This document shows positions 36,533 through 50,124 of a stretch of DNA of 64,000 nt, in pieces; positions within the stretch are counted from its first letter, which is position 1; the number at the start of each line of letters is the position of its first letter. A model generated the notes under the pieces. It ran no database searches. It was not told where the DNA came from and was given only the letters and a program-made list of their open reading frames with translations. Source of the stretch: Myrica gale (Eukaryota > Streptophyta > Magnoliopsida > Fagales > Myricaceae); contig OZ005603.1 in NCBI GenBank assembly GCA_963930655.1, positions 16,825,001 through 16,889,000 of the forward strand, given 5' to 3'. Position numbers and translations under genes: made by a program.

Positions 36533-39500
36533 TGTCACGCCTCGAACGCTAACCCGAAGGGTCAATGACAGCCGCGAGCAATCTCGAATGAATGCTCCAG
36601 CGAATTTAACCTTGACTTAGCAGCGGAAATCCTTTTTTATACATAGTACTACTAAGAGAGACGGGACAAGAAGATTCATATATACCCAACTTACACAAAA
36701 CGACTTCATTAATAATAGTGTAAGTATCATAATTACAATACATATACAAAATACTTCATAAGTGACAGACCACAATGGTCTATGGTCACCATCATCTCAA
36801 AAATTACACGAAGGGCCTTTCCTCTCAAGATAAGTAGTCCTCAGGACTCCTTTCACCTGACACATCTGGAATGATACAATTTAAAAGTTGCGAGTCAAAA
36901 GACTCAGTAAGGGAACATTAACTTTTAAAGAATGCATGATCATGAATTGAGATGTGCATGTATACTAGATGCTTGCATATGAAACGTATGCACTTGCTCT
37001 TGAAAACATATACTTGAACTTGTAAAGACACTTGATCTTGAAAAGAATCATTTCTTATCTTGTGGGCTACATACGCTCCATTTAATTCCTGAAGTCAGGG
37101 TTGTGAGTTCCCATCGGAACCGTCCCCTTTTTCCCATGGAGATATAACATCTGGTCGAGCTAGCCCTTGAAGCGGCCCTAGGCCTGATGGCTAGACATGA
37201 CCCTTGGAGGTCCACACCTTCTTGCAAGCATCCTTCAGTGTGGTTGCACAAACCTCAAGAACTACCCATCCTTCTTGCAAGCATCCTTCAGTATGGGTGC
37301 ACTTAGGAGTCATCCATCCTTCTCTGATTCATCCTTCGGAGTGTATGTCCTATCTTACCGGTACGGTACCGACCAACTCAACCCTAACTTGACTTGTCAT
37401 AAAACTTTCATTTGCACAAAACTTCTTTTCTTTCAAGAAAATCATGCAAATGCTTATGTCGTGTCATGCTTGATAATAATTATCATGTCATGCTTGATAA
37501 CAATGACATGCTGTGTATCATTTCAGTTTTGTAAAAATGTAAGTTTTCCACTTATCTCGGTCCTCTTGAGCTTAGGATGGTGCTTCGCCTAGTAGTGAGT
37601 TACATTCGTTACTTAGACGCTTAGATAATAACAGGCAAATAAGCACACAAAAGTACTTATACACGTTTTCGGTTTCAAAAGTCGTATCTTTGAAAATGTG
37701 GCTTCACTTACATGAAATTTCTTTTAAACTTTTAGCTTTTATAAAATGGATTTGAAAATAATAAGCATATACATCAAACAACTCCAACTAGGTTGCGGTT
37801 TTCACCTTCTTTATGTCCAACTCGTATTCGACTTTAGTACACTTGTGCTTCCCATCAATTACATTGATTTCAGGACTTATCTATGAAGATCAGCAACAAC
37901 ATTCCACATCAAGGTTTAGTTCACAAATCAACAACCTATAACATGCCTAAATCCACTTTCCTTGTTTCACAATTTATAACTTAACATGGTATGAACTAGA
38001 GGTCGTTCATTTTCTCATTTTCCCATTTTCCATCCATTAACCTCAAGGAATATTCTATATAGGCACTGCCTAGACCTCTAGGACTTGACCGATTTCCATT
38101 TCCCTTTATCTCTAAGTCTTTCAGGTTCACATATATGCTCATTGACAAGAATTCTTCAAACATTACTTGTATGCATAATTTCTTCATTCTATGGCCAACC
38201 CGTGGCCCTCTTGCACTTAAATTCAATCTTTAGCTTGCTGACCTAGACCTCAATCATCATAGACATGTTCCAGCATCAAAATTCTTCAAGTTTCATATAA
38301 GAATCACATCAAGCTCTTAAGGACAACACGACATGCAAGCAATCCACTTAATCTGAGCATGTTTCCTCAATTTTCCACCAAATATAACCAATATGCTTAG
38401 GTACTTAGCTTGCTGTTCTATCCTATAAAAACAACATATAATGCACTTAACAGCAAGCAACATCTAAGAACATGCTATACATCAAATCAGCAAACTAATA
38501 TAAAGGCAACCAGCCAACATGCATTGCTAAGTTCTTCCAATTTCATGTCATCTACTTACATGCATGTTTGTTCATTGATTAAGGCCACTGACCAAAGCCT
38601 AACATCATCCAAACCTAACATATTCTCCTCCATTATCAAGACATATCACAACAAGTTTCACAACTTCAATTATCAAGAGTTACACTTTCCATTTCGCATG
38701 CAATTAGTCCATATTCAAGCTCATCACCTATACCATTTTCCACACTTGTATTTAGACAAACCGTGACATCTAACTTCTATCCATCAGCAAACACAAGGAT
38801 ATACAACAACCAATTCACATCAAGCAAGTCACAAGATTCGGCCAAGAAATATTAAATCCTACATGCATATCAAAATCCTTGCAAGAACATGTTTCTATTC
38901 TTTTCTCTAACCAAAACCTTGGCCATCACACACCTTAACCACCAGCAAATTGTCTCAACCAACACAACCTCACAACCAAAAGATCAATATTATGAAAGAT
39001 TCAAGAGAATATACAATAGCAAAATCATTTGGCCAACAACAAATTTTCACAACCAAGTTGGCCGAACCATACCTTGTTTTTCCTTCCTATTTTCTTTCTC
39101 TTCTCATCTTCTTCTACTTCTTCTTCTGCTTCTTCTCGAATTCCTTCTTCTTCTTCTTCTTCTTTTTGATCTCCTTCTCCTTCTCCTTATTCTTCTTCTT
39201 CTTCTTCTTCCTTCTGTCACGCCCCGAACGCAGCCCCGCAGGGACCGTGACAGCCGCGAGCGATCCCAAGGGAAAGCTTCAGCGTACTATTACAACATAC
39301 ATACATCGGAAAATATAGGATCGTGAGAGAGAGATGAGCCGAACTCATAACATGATAAAGGTTCTCAATAAACTTGTATCTTAATATACAAATAACATGA
39401 TTTACACATAAACAGGTGACAGATCACATCGATCAGGTCACCACAACAAAATACGTAACAATGATCTTCTAAGTCAGCTAGTCCTCCCGACTTCCTTCAC

Positions 39501-41881
39501 CGGAGGCATCTGGAATGACACAGTTTTAAAAAAACGACGTGAGTAAAAAAGACTCAGTAAGGGAAAAACATAACTTTAAAAAATGATCTTAATGCTTGAA
39601 CTTGTATATCATGAGAATTCATAAATCGTGATGCACATGCATGTCTCATGGTTATGCATATGCTCTTGATCGTAAACATAATCTTGTTTTTTGAATTTGG
39701 CTCATGGCCTTTGAAAATATTTCCTTCATAACTTGTGGGCTACTTACGCTCCATTTAACCCCTGGAGTCCGGGTTGTGCGTTCCCATCGGAACCGTCTCC
39801 CTTTCCCTTAGGGACTTTTCATTTGGTCGAGCTAGCCCGTAGTTGCCCCAGGCCTGATGGCTAGACACGACCCTTGGAGGCCCACACCTTCTCATTTTCC
39901 TTTAGTGTGGTTGCACAGCCTCTTAGAATTCACCCAACCTTCTCGCATTCGTCCTTCGTTATGGGAGTCCATCTTGATGATACGGTACCGACCAGAGCCC
40001 TTAACTTGACTTGACTCATCATAAAACTTTTCATATGACATTGCAGAAAAAATCACTTTTAGAAAATCATGCAATGCTCATGCCATGTCATGCTCGATCG
40101 TGAAACTATGCAACGTGTCATTCCAGTTTTGAAAAATGTAAGCTTACTTACAATCCACTTACTTCCACTTACCTCGGTCTCCTTTGAGTAATGGTACGAA
40201 GATCGCCTACAAGCGATTCAAATACCTCTTAGATACTTAGGAATTAATCACATAATCATACAAGTAATTATTTGTATTTAGCTCGGTTTTCCCAAAATAC
40301 ACTTATGAAATTACTATATCATTTTCAAAGATTCACTTTAGAAAACTCTTATTAAACACTTGAGAAAAATATTAATCAAACAACATAGAATCCTAAGTTT
40401 AAAAAAACAGCAACTTGAAGGTCTAAAACCACTAACTTAACCTCTTGATCTCTAAAGGTGCTGATTTATTACACTACACACTAATCACTTAGTTAGGTTA
40501 CTGACTAAGGCCCTAATTAACTAAATTTCAAGGCTTGAAATCAATAATAATCATATCTTAACTAAGTCTCCAAAACAGCAAGGTAAAGGTGCCAAAAATC
40601 CAAGCTTTGTTAATCACCCTAACTAATACCAACCCGTGGCCTTTAAGCTTCATTATTTATGCTTTACTAACTTGCAAGATTTCTTTTAACACTAAACCTA
40701 GGTTTTAACCTCTAACTCATTCAGCCATGACATTAAATTCACTTATATATTACATGCAAATTAACTTCTCATCTACCATTCATTCGGCCATTAGGGTTTC
40801 CTTCACTAAACCATTCGGCCATGCATCAATTTCTAGTATTCATTGAACCAAACTTCATCTTCAACATGTTTCCATCCTCCAATATCAGTTTCATAACCTA
40901 CGATCTACAAATCATAACATAATTTCAAGATCTAGCAAAAGATAACATTCGGCCAAGCATATTGTGAACCATCAACCGAAACTTAACTAGCATGCATTAC
41001 CAACTTCATTGCATTTTCCATAAGCAACTCAACCAAATCATTATTTCTTTCTCCATCTCTAACTTATCCCTTCCTCCAACAACTACATCACAACCATAAA
41101 TCCAGCAGACCCAACCTATCAAATCTACCATTTTCATACAAAAATATCAACAAGGACTATTGTCACGCCCCGAACGCTAGCCCGAAGGGGGTTAATGACA
41201 GCCGCGAACATCCACTCAATGAATGTTCCAGCGTTTCTCTTAATCATGCAGCGGATTTTTTTTTTACAAATACATAAAACACCTACAACTGAGAGAGATG
41301 GGCCAAAGAGATTTACATAAACTTCAACTTACACAATTGACTACAACGGCAATAGTGAAAGCATCCAAATTACATGTCATGTCTGCATGACTGAAGTACA
41401 AGTCCTAAGGGATTCCAACAAAACCTTTATATGGACCTACTCATAATATATAAGTAATACATCTTGAATCCTTATACACATAACATAGACATTCACAGGA
41501 TGCCTGATAGTACTTCCTATGAACTCTTCAACTTCTGATTCTGATAACCACGACTAAGATACTAGACATCAAAAACCTTGAACTCTAATAGTCCGAATAA
41601 CCCATGACCACCACACGACGGAGGCTCATGATGACTCTTCAAAATTACATCTAACCTTTAATGAACAACAAAGAGGGATGAGGACGTTCCCATCGGTCCC
41701 TCTTCTAGATTTTCCCACCTGAATTGTTATCTGGAATGATACAATTGAAAACATCTGTGAGTCGAAAGACTCAGTAAGGAATTATAATTAAAACATGAGC
41801 TTGAAATCATGGTTTGCAAATATGAACTTGAAATCGTGAGTTTGAAACCATGAACTTATTCTTTGAACTCATAATCTTGAA

Positions 41882-41997
41882 CTTGAAATCATACACTTGC
41901 TTTTAAACTTGAAATCGTACACTTGCTTTTAAACTTGAAATCGTACACTTGCTTTTAAACTTGAAATCGTACACTTGCTTTTAAACTTGAAATCGTC
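41882..41997 (+). repeat. 26-bp tandem repeat, four copies and a partial
   Basis: The unit is CTTGAAATC(A/G)TACACTTGC + TTTTAAA, with copies starting at 41882, 41908, 41934 and 41960. Looser CTTGAAATCAT repeats continue on both sides (about 41800-42150) and recur at 52960-53190 in the related LTR. Confidence 0.95.
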
Positions 41998-44013
41998 ATG
42001 AACTCGATATCATAATGAACTTAAAATCATAAGCATGCACTTGACTTAAAATCATAAGCATGCGCTTAAACTTGAAATAATTACAAACTTGAACATAATG
42101 TAATTCAAGTACAACTTGAAATATCACGAGCTTTAACTTGAAATAATCATAATTTGAACTTATCATGTATACATATGTAATTCATGCATGATCATGAATC
42201 GTGATGCACGTGTATGCCTCATGATTGCATATGCACATGCACTTGCTCTTGAAAACATCTCTTATACTTATAAAGCTCTTTCTTTTGGAAAATCTTTTCC
42301 ATTCTTATCCTATGGGCTACTTGAGCTCCATTTACCCCTGGCATCAGGGTTGTGCGTTCCCGTTGGAACTGTCCCCTATTTCCCTTGGGGACCTTACATA
42401 TGGTCGAACTAGCACACCTTCTCAATGTCCTTCAGTGGCTAGACACGACTCTTGGAGGTTCACACCTTCTTGCAAGCATCCTTCAGTGTGATTGCACATA
42501 CCTCCCGGACTACCCATCCTTCTTGCAAGCATCCTTCGGTATGGGTGTCCTAGGTGACATCCATCCTTCACGTAAACGTCCTTCGGTATGGATGCACCTT
42601 CTTGACTTGGTACGGTACCGACCGACTTGGGTTCATTAACTTACTTGAAACTTAACGTAAAGTAGCATAAAAATGGTACTTTCATTTGCATAAAATTTCT
42701 CCTTCTTTCTTATGAGAAAAATAAATGCAAATGCAATTGCTCATGACGTGCTCATGTCATGCTTGATGATGAGTAATCAACTTATCATAAAATGTTTCTA
42801 ATGCTCTTGATAGTTCGTGCTTAATGACAAATATCTCATAAACCTTTCATGTTTATTTGCACAAAAACTTCTTTCATGCTTTCATACAAATACGTATACG
42901 ATGTCATGCTTGTTGAGAAATAACTTGTCATGCGTGGTTATAAACATGTTATGCTTATTCATAAAAACATGATGTGTATCATTCCAGTTTTGTAAAGCGT
43001 AAGTTGCTACTTACTATTTTCACTTACAAACGTAAGCTCCTCTTACCTTCGCTTGCTTGAATGTTGAACGTCACGTTACCTACAATGAACCGTACTATTG
43101 TCATTCATAGGTTCACTAAACGTATATAGTAATCAATACATTACTCACACGAATCTGTTTTAATAGACCCTCACACTAATTTTTCATACCATAACATATT
43201 CGTCATACCTCTAATTCACATGCAAGTTATCTTAAAACGCTCTCTTTCTTAACTTGAAACAAATTCCAAGACCAACCCCGTAAAATTGGACTAAAATATC
43301 AAGAGATAGCCACCAATGCAACAAAACACACTTTCTATTCCAGCCTTGAAATCTGCATATGTAACTCCAGAAATCACAACAATCTCCAACAACCAAAATC
43401 CGAATCTCTACATGTCACAACCAACATCCAAGGCTAACTTAACATCTCATAACAACAACTATACTCTCACCTTCCTCCCACTTACAACTTCAACTCGAAG
43501 TTTACAACCAAATCATGGTTCCATAATTATCAAGTTAACACCATTGCATGTACCCATTTCTCTTGGGCTGTTTACCAAACACCTAGTGTGCGTTATTGGT
43601 CCTCTTGCCTATTTTCCCAGATCTGAACATATCCCTAACACTTAGGGCTTTGTGGTTCTCAATATCACTAGCATACATACACAATCTAATGCATCAAACC
43701 CTAGATTCGGCCATACTTGCTCAACTTAGGTTTCAATCCCCTCTTAGGCCTTTTATCAAACACCTAGAGCACATAACCAATTTCTCTTGAACCCTCATTT
43801 CAGATCTAGTCATTTTTCCACATGTTCTCATGTAAAAATCTATGCTACACTTACAAGATCTACCTTGAACATACCTAGATCCACACTAAACATCCATGAA
43901 TCACAAGGAGAACACTACTTAGACAAATTACCAACAAACCACAACCAACCAACAAAAAAAAACAAGAACATCACCAACCACAACTAACCAACAAGAGGAA
44001 ACAAGAAGAGAAT

Positions 44014-44165
44014 AGAGAGAGAGAGAGAGAGAGAGAGTAGCACGATTTTCGGCCAGCAAGGATTTACCTCGCTTCTCTCCTCTTCCTCCTTCTTTTCTTC
44101 TCCTTCTTCTTCTCCTTCTTCCTCTCCTTCTTCCTTCTTCTTCTTCCTTCTTCTTCTTTCGGGTG
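44014..44165. repeat. GA microsatellite and CTT-rich tract
   Basis: A pure (GA)n run at about 44014-44038 is followed by CTT/TCC-rich sequence at 44085-44160. Similar tracts occupy the same place in related LTRs (about 13296-13383, 39100-39214 and 62500-62600). They give long low-complexity frames that are not genes. Confidence 0.85.
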
Positions 44166-44346
44166 GGTGACTTAGGGCAAGGGAAAATGAAAAGGCTGAA
44201 GAGAGGGGAAAAATGAAGTGTTCGGCAAAGGGGGAGAGAGTAATAGGCGTGAAAATGGTTGGGGAAAAGACAAGTTTGCCCTCCCCCTACTTCATAAATT
44301 TCAACTCGCGTATTTCAAACCGGTAAAATTCCGGAATGTAGTTATA

Positions 44347-44757
44347 TGTGTCGACACCATCACTCAAGGTGTCGACACTTCCAACACTTAGCCATAGTGG
44401 GAAAAATGTAAACTCTCGGGTTTCAATTAGATGTGTCGACACCATCACCCAAGGTGTCGACACTTCCATCACTTGGTCAAAATCCACGGGAGTTCTGGAA
44501 AAAGGCGAACTCTCGGGTTTCAGTTGGATGTGTCGACACCATCACTCAAGGTGTCGACACTTCCAACACTTAGTAAAAATCACTCTAGTTCCGGAAAGAT
44601 ATAAACGCTCGGGTATCAGTCTAATGTGTCGACACTATTACCCAAGGTGTCGACACTTACAACACTTAGTCAAAATTCACTTTGGGCTCCTGAAAAAGGT
44701 AAACTTTCGGGTGTTACACTAATGTGTCGACACTATGCTCCAATGTGTCGACACTTA
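44347..44757 (-). repeat. GTGTCGACAC module array, five units
   Basis: Units start at 44347, 44432, 44529, 44625 and 44723 (85-98 bases). Each has two intact palindromes, ten in all. Between pairs lies CCAACACTTAG...TTCCGGAAA...AAACTCTCGGG. The array is 100-510 bases from the sense 5' end of the LTR. Confidence 0.93.
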
Positions 44758-45709
44758 CCTCAAAAATCACAAATTTAATCATACATACACTTGCAATAAT
44801 ACGTACTTAAGAGGTCATAAGCAATAACTTGACAGACCTAAAATCGGGGTCTCACAACTATGGCCAACAAAGAGAAATAGAACATGCAAGGTTCGGCTAA
44901 GCAAAATCCTTTGCTAACCAAGAATCCAACCATACCTCGCTTGTGCTGAACTCAAGAGCTGGGACCTAGCACAAAAATATACAAAATCAGGACCAATGAA
45001 GGAAAAGAGCCAAAAACAGTACATGCAAAACAACATCTACCTCAACCTCCAACTAGAGCTCTTGTTTTTTACCCAAAACCTTCACTACTCTTCAAGCTTT
45101 CTGTTCCACCCTCAAGAATGGTTCCAAGGGCTGAGAATAGTGTCTACAAGGTGCTGAGATGGAGCTTATGGTGAGGGAAAGAGAAAAGTAACAGCAGCTG
45201 AAAATTGCTTGAAGAAAACAAAGCAAGGCTTGAACCTTTGGAGTGGTTCGGCCAAGAGAGAACAAGCTGAGTTTCTGTCAAAGGGGAAAATGGGCTGAGT
45301 GAAGTGAGATTTCCAGCCAAAGAGAAGGAAAAATAAGATGAGCAAGGAGAAGGTTTCGACCACAAGAGAAAGGAAGGCAAGCTTGAGCAAAGGGAGGAAG
45401 ATGAGCTTCGGTCAAGGGAAATGGAAAAGCAAACTCAAAAGAGGAGAAGTGAAGTGTGGTTCGGTCACAAGAGAAATGAGAGAGCAGCAAGTTTGAAATG
45501 AGAAACAATGGAGTTCGGTCAAGGGGAAAAAGAAACAAATGAAATGAAAGGAAGTGCTATGCGTGAAGGGCAAAAATTTGAAATGAATTTGGACACAATC
45601 TATGACAAGAGGGGAAAGGGTGAAACCTTGTTCTTTCCGTCCATTCCAATTGGTTGCATGGGCGGCAACCAACCATGTCAAGCCATCTTGAACACACTTT
45701 AGCATTTCA

Positions 45710-48700
45710 TGTCACGCCCCGAACGGCATCCCGCAGGGACCGTGACAGCCGCGAGCTATCCCCTGGATGGCTCCAGCGTTCTTACTTATATTCTTACTTG
45801 ATTACGGCGGAAACGTACAGGATCGCGAGGGGTTCGAGCAAATTCTTACATAAACAGGGTTCTCATTAAGTTCATACAAAACATATAATTAACATATTAG
45901 AACCCAATTAGTGACGCTCGTGTCACTATCAACAAAATGCGAAACATAATATCTTGGGCATCTAGGTCAGGTAGTCCTCCTGACTCTCTTCACCTGATAC
46001 ATCTGGAATGACACAATTTTAAAAACGTGAGTCAAAAAGACTCAGTAAGGGAGAAACATAAAACTTAAATCATGCTCTTGACTTATGCCCGATTAATCAT
46101 GAAGGAAAGAAAACTTGATAATTGATGCATATGCATGCTCATGAATTATGCATATGCTCTTGCTTAGTGTTTTCGGCCCTAGGCCCTTGAAAACCGCTTT
46201 CTTTCATACTTGCTCGTAAAACTGGCCCTTGGCCCTTAAAAATTGGTTATTCGTACTTGTGCCCTTGTTGGCCTTATCATAATTATTTCATGTCTTTTAC
46301 ATGTGGGCTCGCTCCATTTGACCCCTGAAGTCAGGGTTGTGCGTTCCCTTCGGAACCGTCCCCGAATTCCCTTGGAGACCTTAACATCTGGTCGAGCTAG
46401 CCCTTGAAGTGGCCCCAGGCCTGATGGCTAGACACGACCCTTGGAGGCACCACACCTTCTCAATGTCCTTCAGTGTGGCTTGCACAGCCTCTTGGATTCA
46501 CCCATCCTTCTCATAATTGTCCTTCGGTATGGGAGTCCAACTTGATGGTACGGTACCGACCGGTGCCCTTAATCTTAACTTATCGTTTCATAAAACTTCT
46601 CATATTCTTTCCATAAAAATCATTGCATAATTTTCTTCTTGAAAAATTCATGCAATGCACATGTCATGTCATGCTTGCTTAAAATTCATACTTGCTTAAA
46701 ATTCATGCTTGTTCATGAAATTCATATCATGTCATGCTTTCTTAAAATTCATGCTTATTCTTGAAACGATGCAGTGTGTCATTCCAGTTTTGAAAAGAAA
46801 TACTTACTGTCCACTTACAGTATCCACTTACTCTTGGTCTCCTTGTTCGTGTATACAGACACGTGGATCGCCTACAAGCGATTCAAATATTCTTTTAGAC
46901 TTTAAGAATTATGAAATCATTTCTTTTTTTGAAAATCAGTCATCAATCGAATATATATATATATATCTATATATACATATCACTGAAATTCATTTAATTA
47001 CAAAATAATTATTTTATTCTTTTCCTTAACAAATATTCAAAACTTAGCTTATTACATCATTAATATTTTTATTGAAAATAAAAATATATTTATCCATGTA
47101 CATGTCTCGATTAGGGTTAAATAATACTCATAGGTTTAGACTTAAACCTAAGTCTCTTTTTATTACACGTACTACATTAAAACCTTATTTCTAACTATTA
47201 ATAAATTATTCATGATTAAATCTTAACTTAGACTTTAAACCTCAAATAAAACCCGAGTAAAACTTAACTAAGGTTCCAATAATATTTAATAAAAGATCAT
47301 GGCTCTATAATATTATTCCAACTAGCCTAACTCTAATTTTCTTATCCAACACAACAATGAAAATACATAAATTATAAGTTGCACTTAGGGTTAACTTTTC
47401 TTGCAACTTTCGGCCACTACCATTTATGCACCAATTAATCACAACTTTTACTCCAAAGGTGATCCCATCCTCCATTCAACAATTTCACAACCTAATATCT
47501 ATAAATCAAAGCACCAACACCATACACCATACTCATGGCATTCGGCCAACACATGTTTTTACCCAAATGATTAGTTTTCTTTTATTTCCTTCAATATGCA
47601 TGCTTCCAATACTTAACATAATCATCTACTATGCATTAAGGTCATAAATCTTGCACATGTTAAGGTCAATGTCCAGATCTACACATATTCAAAACTATAC
47701 ATGAAAATCCACATAGCTCATTTTCGGCCATACCCCAAAATGTTACCTTTTCATGCTAAAAATCATATCATGCATATCCTTTGCATTTGTGACCTAACTA
47801 GCATGCATACACTTAATCTTTTCATCAAATAATTCCATCAACAATAGATCTACTCTTTATTCACACTAATATCCATAGATCTAAACAAAGATATCATTTT
47901 TCATCAACCCAACATATCAAAACTTAGATCTAACTTCCTTTAGCTTGCATTGTTCTCCATTTACATTTTTCTTCACATACAACCTTAGATCTAGGGCTTC
48001 CATGGTTAGGTCTAGCATGTAAACAACTTAGGGTTCTTAAGCATCCAAGATCTAACAACATCAAGGCATATATCAAACTAAAACTTCAAGATCTTATACA
48101 TAGGCCATTCGGCCACTCATGCTAACCCAACAACATCACATTAGCCTTACCTTGTTGTTTTTCCAAGCTTGAGCACCTAGAAAATAAAGCATCTATGGTT
48201 AGTACTTGTGATGCTTAAGGCAAGAACATCAGTGAAACTAATCTTACCTTCACTCTTTACCAATTCTTCCTATCCCTTTTCCTCCTTCAAAGATTCGGTC
48301 CACCCTCCTTAGGAATGTCCAAGCTTGGTTTAAAGGAAGCTCTATGGTGGTGAAGAGGACATGGTAAGCTTGAAGAAAAAATGGTGTCAAATGGCTAGGT
48401 TTTCATGGTAGGATTTTTGTCTACAACAAGAGAGATTGATTTGGCTTTTGGAGTGAGATTAGGTAAGCTAGAAGGAAGTGGTTTAGGTGCAAAATGAAAT
48501 AGCACAAACCTTGAATGTGGAGTGTGTTGTTCGGCTAGGAGAAGCAAAATGGTAAGGGTTGAGAGAACTTGCAACATTCGTCCAAGAGAGGAGAGGTTTG
48601 AGAGTGAAATGCTTAAGTGTTTAGGTCAAGAGGAAATGTGTGAGATTGAGTCTCCCAAAGCACTTGACATAAATTTTGAGAGTGAATTGACAAGAGAGAG

Positions 48701-49789
48701 AGAAATGGAAAAGCAAAAATGGAAAATGGTGAAAAGGGGGGGGGCCTTGGTCGACATTCTCCTAAGCCTCCCTCTCTCTTTCTTTTTCTTTCCTTTCACC
48801 TCTCTCTCACATCACTTCCTTATCTCTTTGCACATTCTCTTTCCTCCATGCATTCAATCGACATTCACTCCCCTTTCTCACTTTTTCTCTTCTCTTTTTA
48901 CTTCCATGAGTTGTCTCATCATCTTACACTACTTACACATTTCTTACACTTCACATGGCCTTGTTTCATGGCTTTTCAAAATCATCCCCTAGCCTTACAC
49001 GTAAATGGCTTGCATTTAACTTGGTTTGGTTGCTTTTCAACTAACCTAGTTACTTCCACATCAAATGGCAACCAACTTTCAACTTAGTTTCATTCTCACC
49101 TAACTTATCACTTCATAAGCTCTCTTGCTTATCTACTTCATCCCAATAGCTTATCACCTCATAAGCATGTTCTCTTATCATGTGATAATGACCCTAGCAT
49201 ATCTCTACAATAATCACAAGGCCTTATCACTCTAAAAGTTTCCTAACTTATCATGCTTGCTTATCACTATGATAAGCAAGTGTGTTTATCAATTAAATCA
49301 TTTCTAAACTTATCACATAACTACATAGCTTATCATTGAATATTCAAATGGAAATTCTATTAATAATATAGAACACATTATAATATTACATGTCACATAT
49401 AAAAGATATACAATATTTAATCCATGTATTCAAAAGAATTTCATTATTTAATCTATTAATAATTTCGGCTTATACAAGGAAATTATTAAATCATAATTCA
49501 AATTATATGGTCCATGAATCATATTAGGTAAATGAAAAATATCAATTTGCAAAAGAGGAACTTACTTGTAAATTTCGGCTCTTAATATAATTTATACTTG
49601 CATAAAATGGCATTAAAATTATTTAAAGAGATTTTATGAAATAAAATCCCATTTTAATCGAAATACCATAACATAAAGATTAGGCCATACATTGGCCAAA
49701 ACATAGCCCCATACGAAATAAAAGCTATTACATTGGAAAAATAAAAATAATACATAAGGAATTACGTAGGAGAAAATTGGGGTCTCACA
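45710..49789 (-). mobile_element. Long solo LTR, 4.08 kb, TSD TTTCA
   Basis: Its ends are TGTCACGCCCC (45710) and GGGGTCTCACA (49789). TTTCA lies at 45705-45709 and 49790-49794. It is uninterrupted. It sits at the fourth level: inside 39215-52405, inside the LTR at 36533, inside the Copia element. Confidence 0.95.
49102..49335. promoter_or_regulatory. CTTATC/GATAAG cluster in LTR U3
   Basis: About ten CTTATC/GATAAG sites lie 455-690 bases from the sense 5' end. The cluster is nearly identical to 35710-35945. Confidence 0.68.
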
Positions 49790-50124
49790 TTTCAAACTCA
49801 TCTCCCAAAGCCTTCACGTGATCACCAAGGAAAAACAAATTCATTTGCTCTTTAGCCTTTCACGTGAATTTCACTTAGTCTCTAGAATTTTCTCTCCTTT
49901 TGCATATCACTTATCTACTTTTCATTTCACTTATCATATAGGTACCTAGGCTTATCACAATATGTACCTAGCTTTATCACAATATATGTATTCTAACTTA
50001 TCTCCAATAAGCACTTTAACTTATCTAAATCAACACCATAACTTATCATCCTAACAAACCATTAGCTTATCACTATGATAAGCACACACACTTATCAATT
50101 AAATTCTTTTCAAGCTATCATAAA

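Larger units (their letters stand above)
41161..44856 (-). mobile_element. Long solo LTR, 3.70 kb, TSD ACTAT
   Basis: Its ends are TGTCACGCCCC (41161) and GGGGTCTCACA (44856). ACTAT lies at 41156-41160 and 44857-44861. It is closest to 12785-24354: the same CGCTAGCCCGAAGG-type terminus and the same GTGTCGACAC array near the sense 5' end. It is uninterrupted, so it is the reference copy for that subfamily. Confidence 0.95.

Noticed and set aside
44347-44757. Regularly spaced repeats that could suggest a CRISPR-like array
   Set aside because: The spacers are themselves conserved repeats, the genome is plant, and the array is inside an LTR with target duplications.
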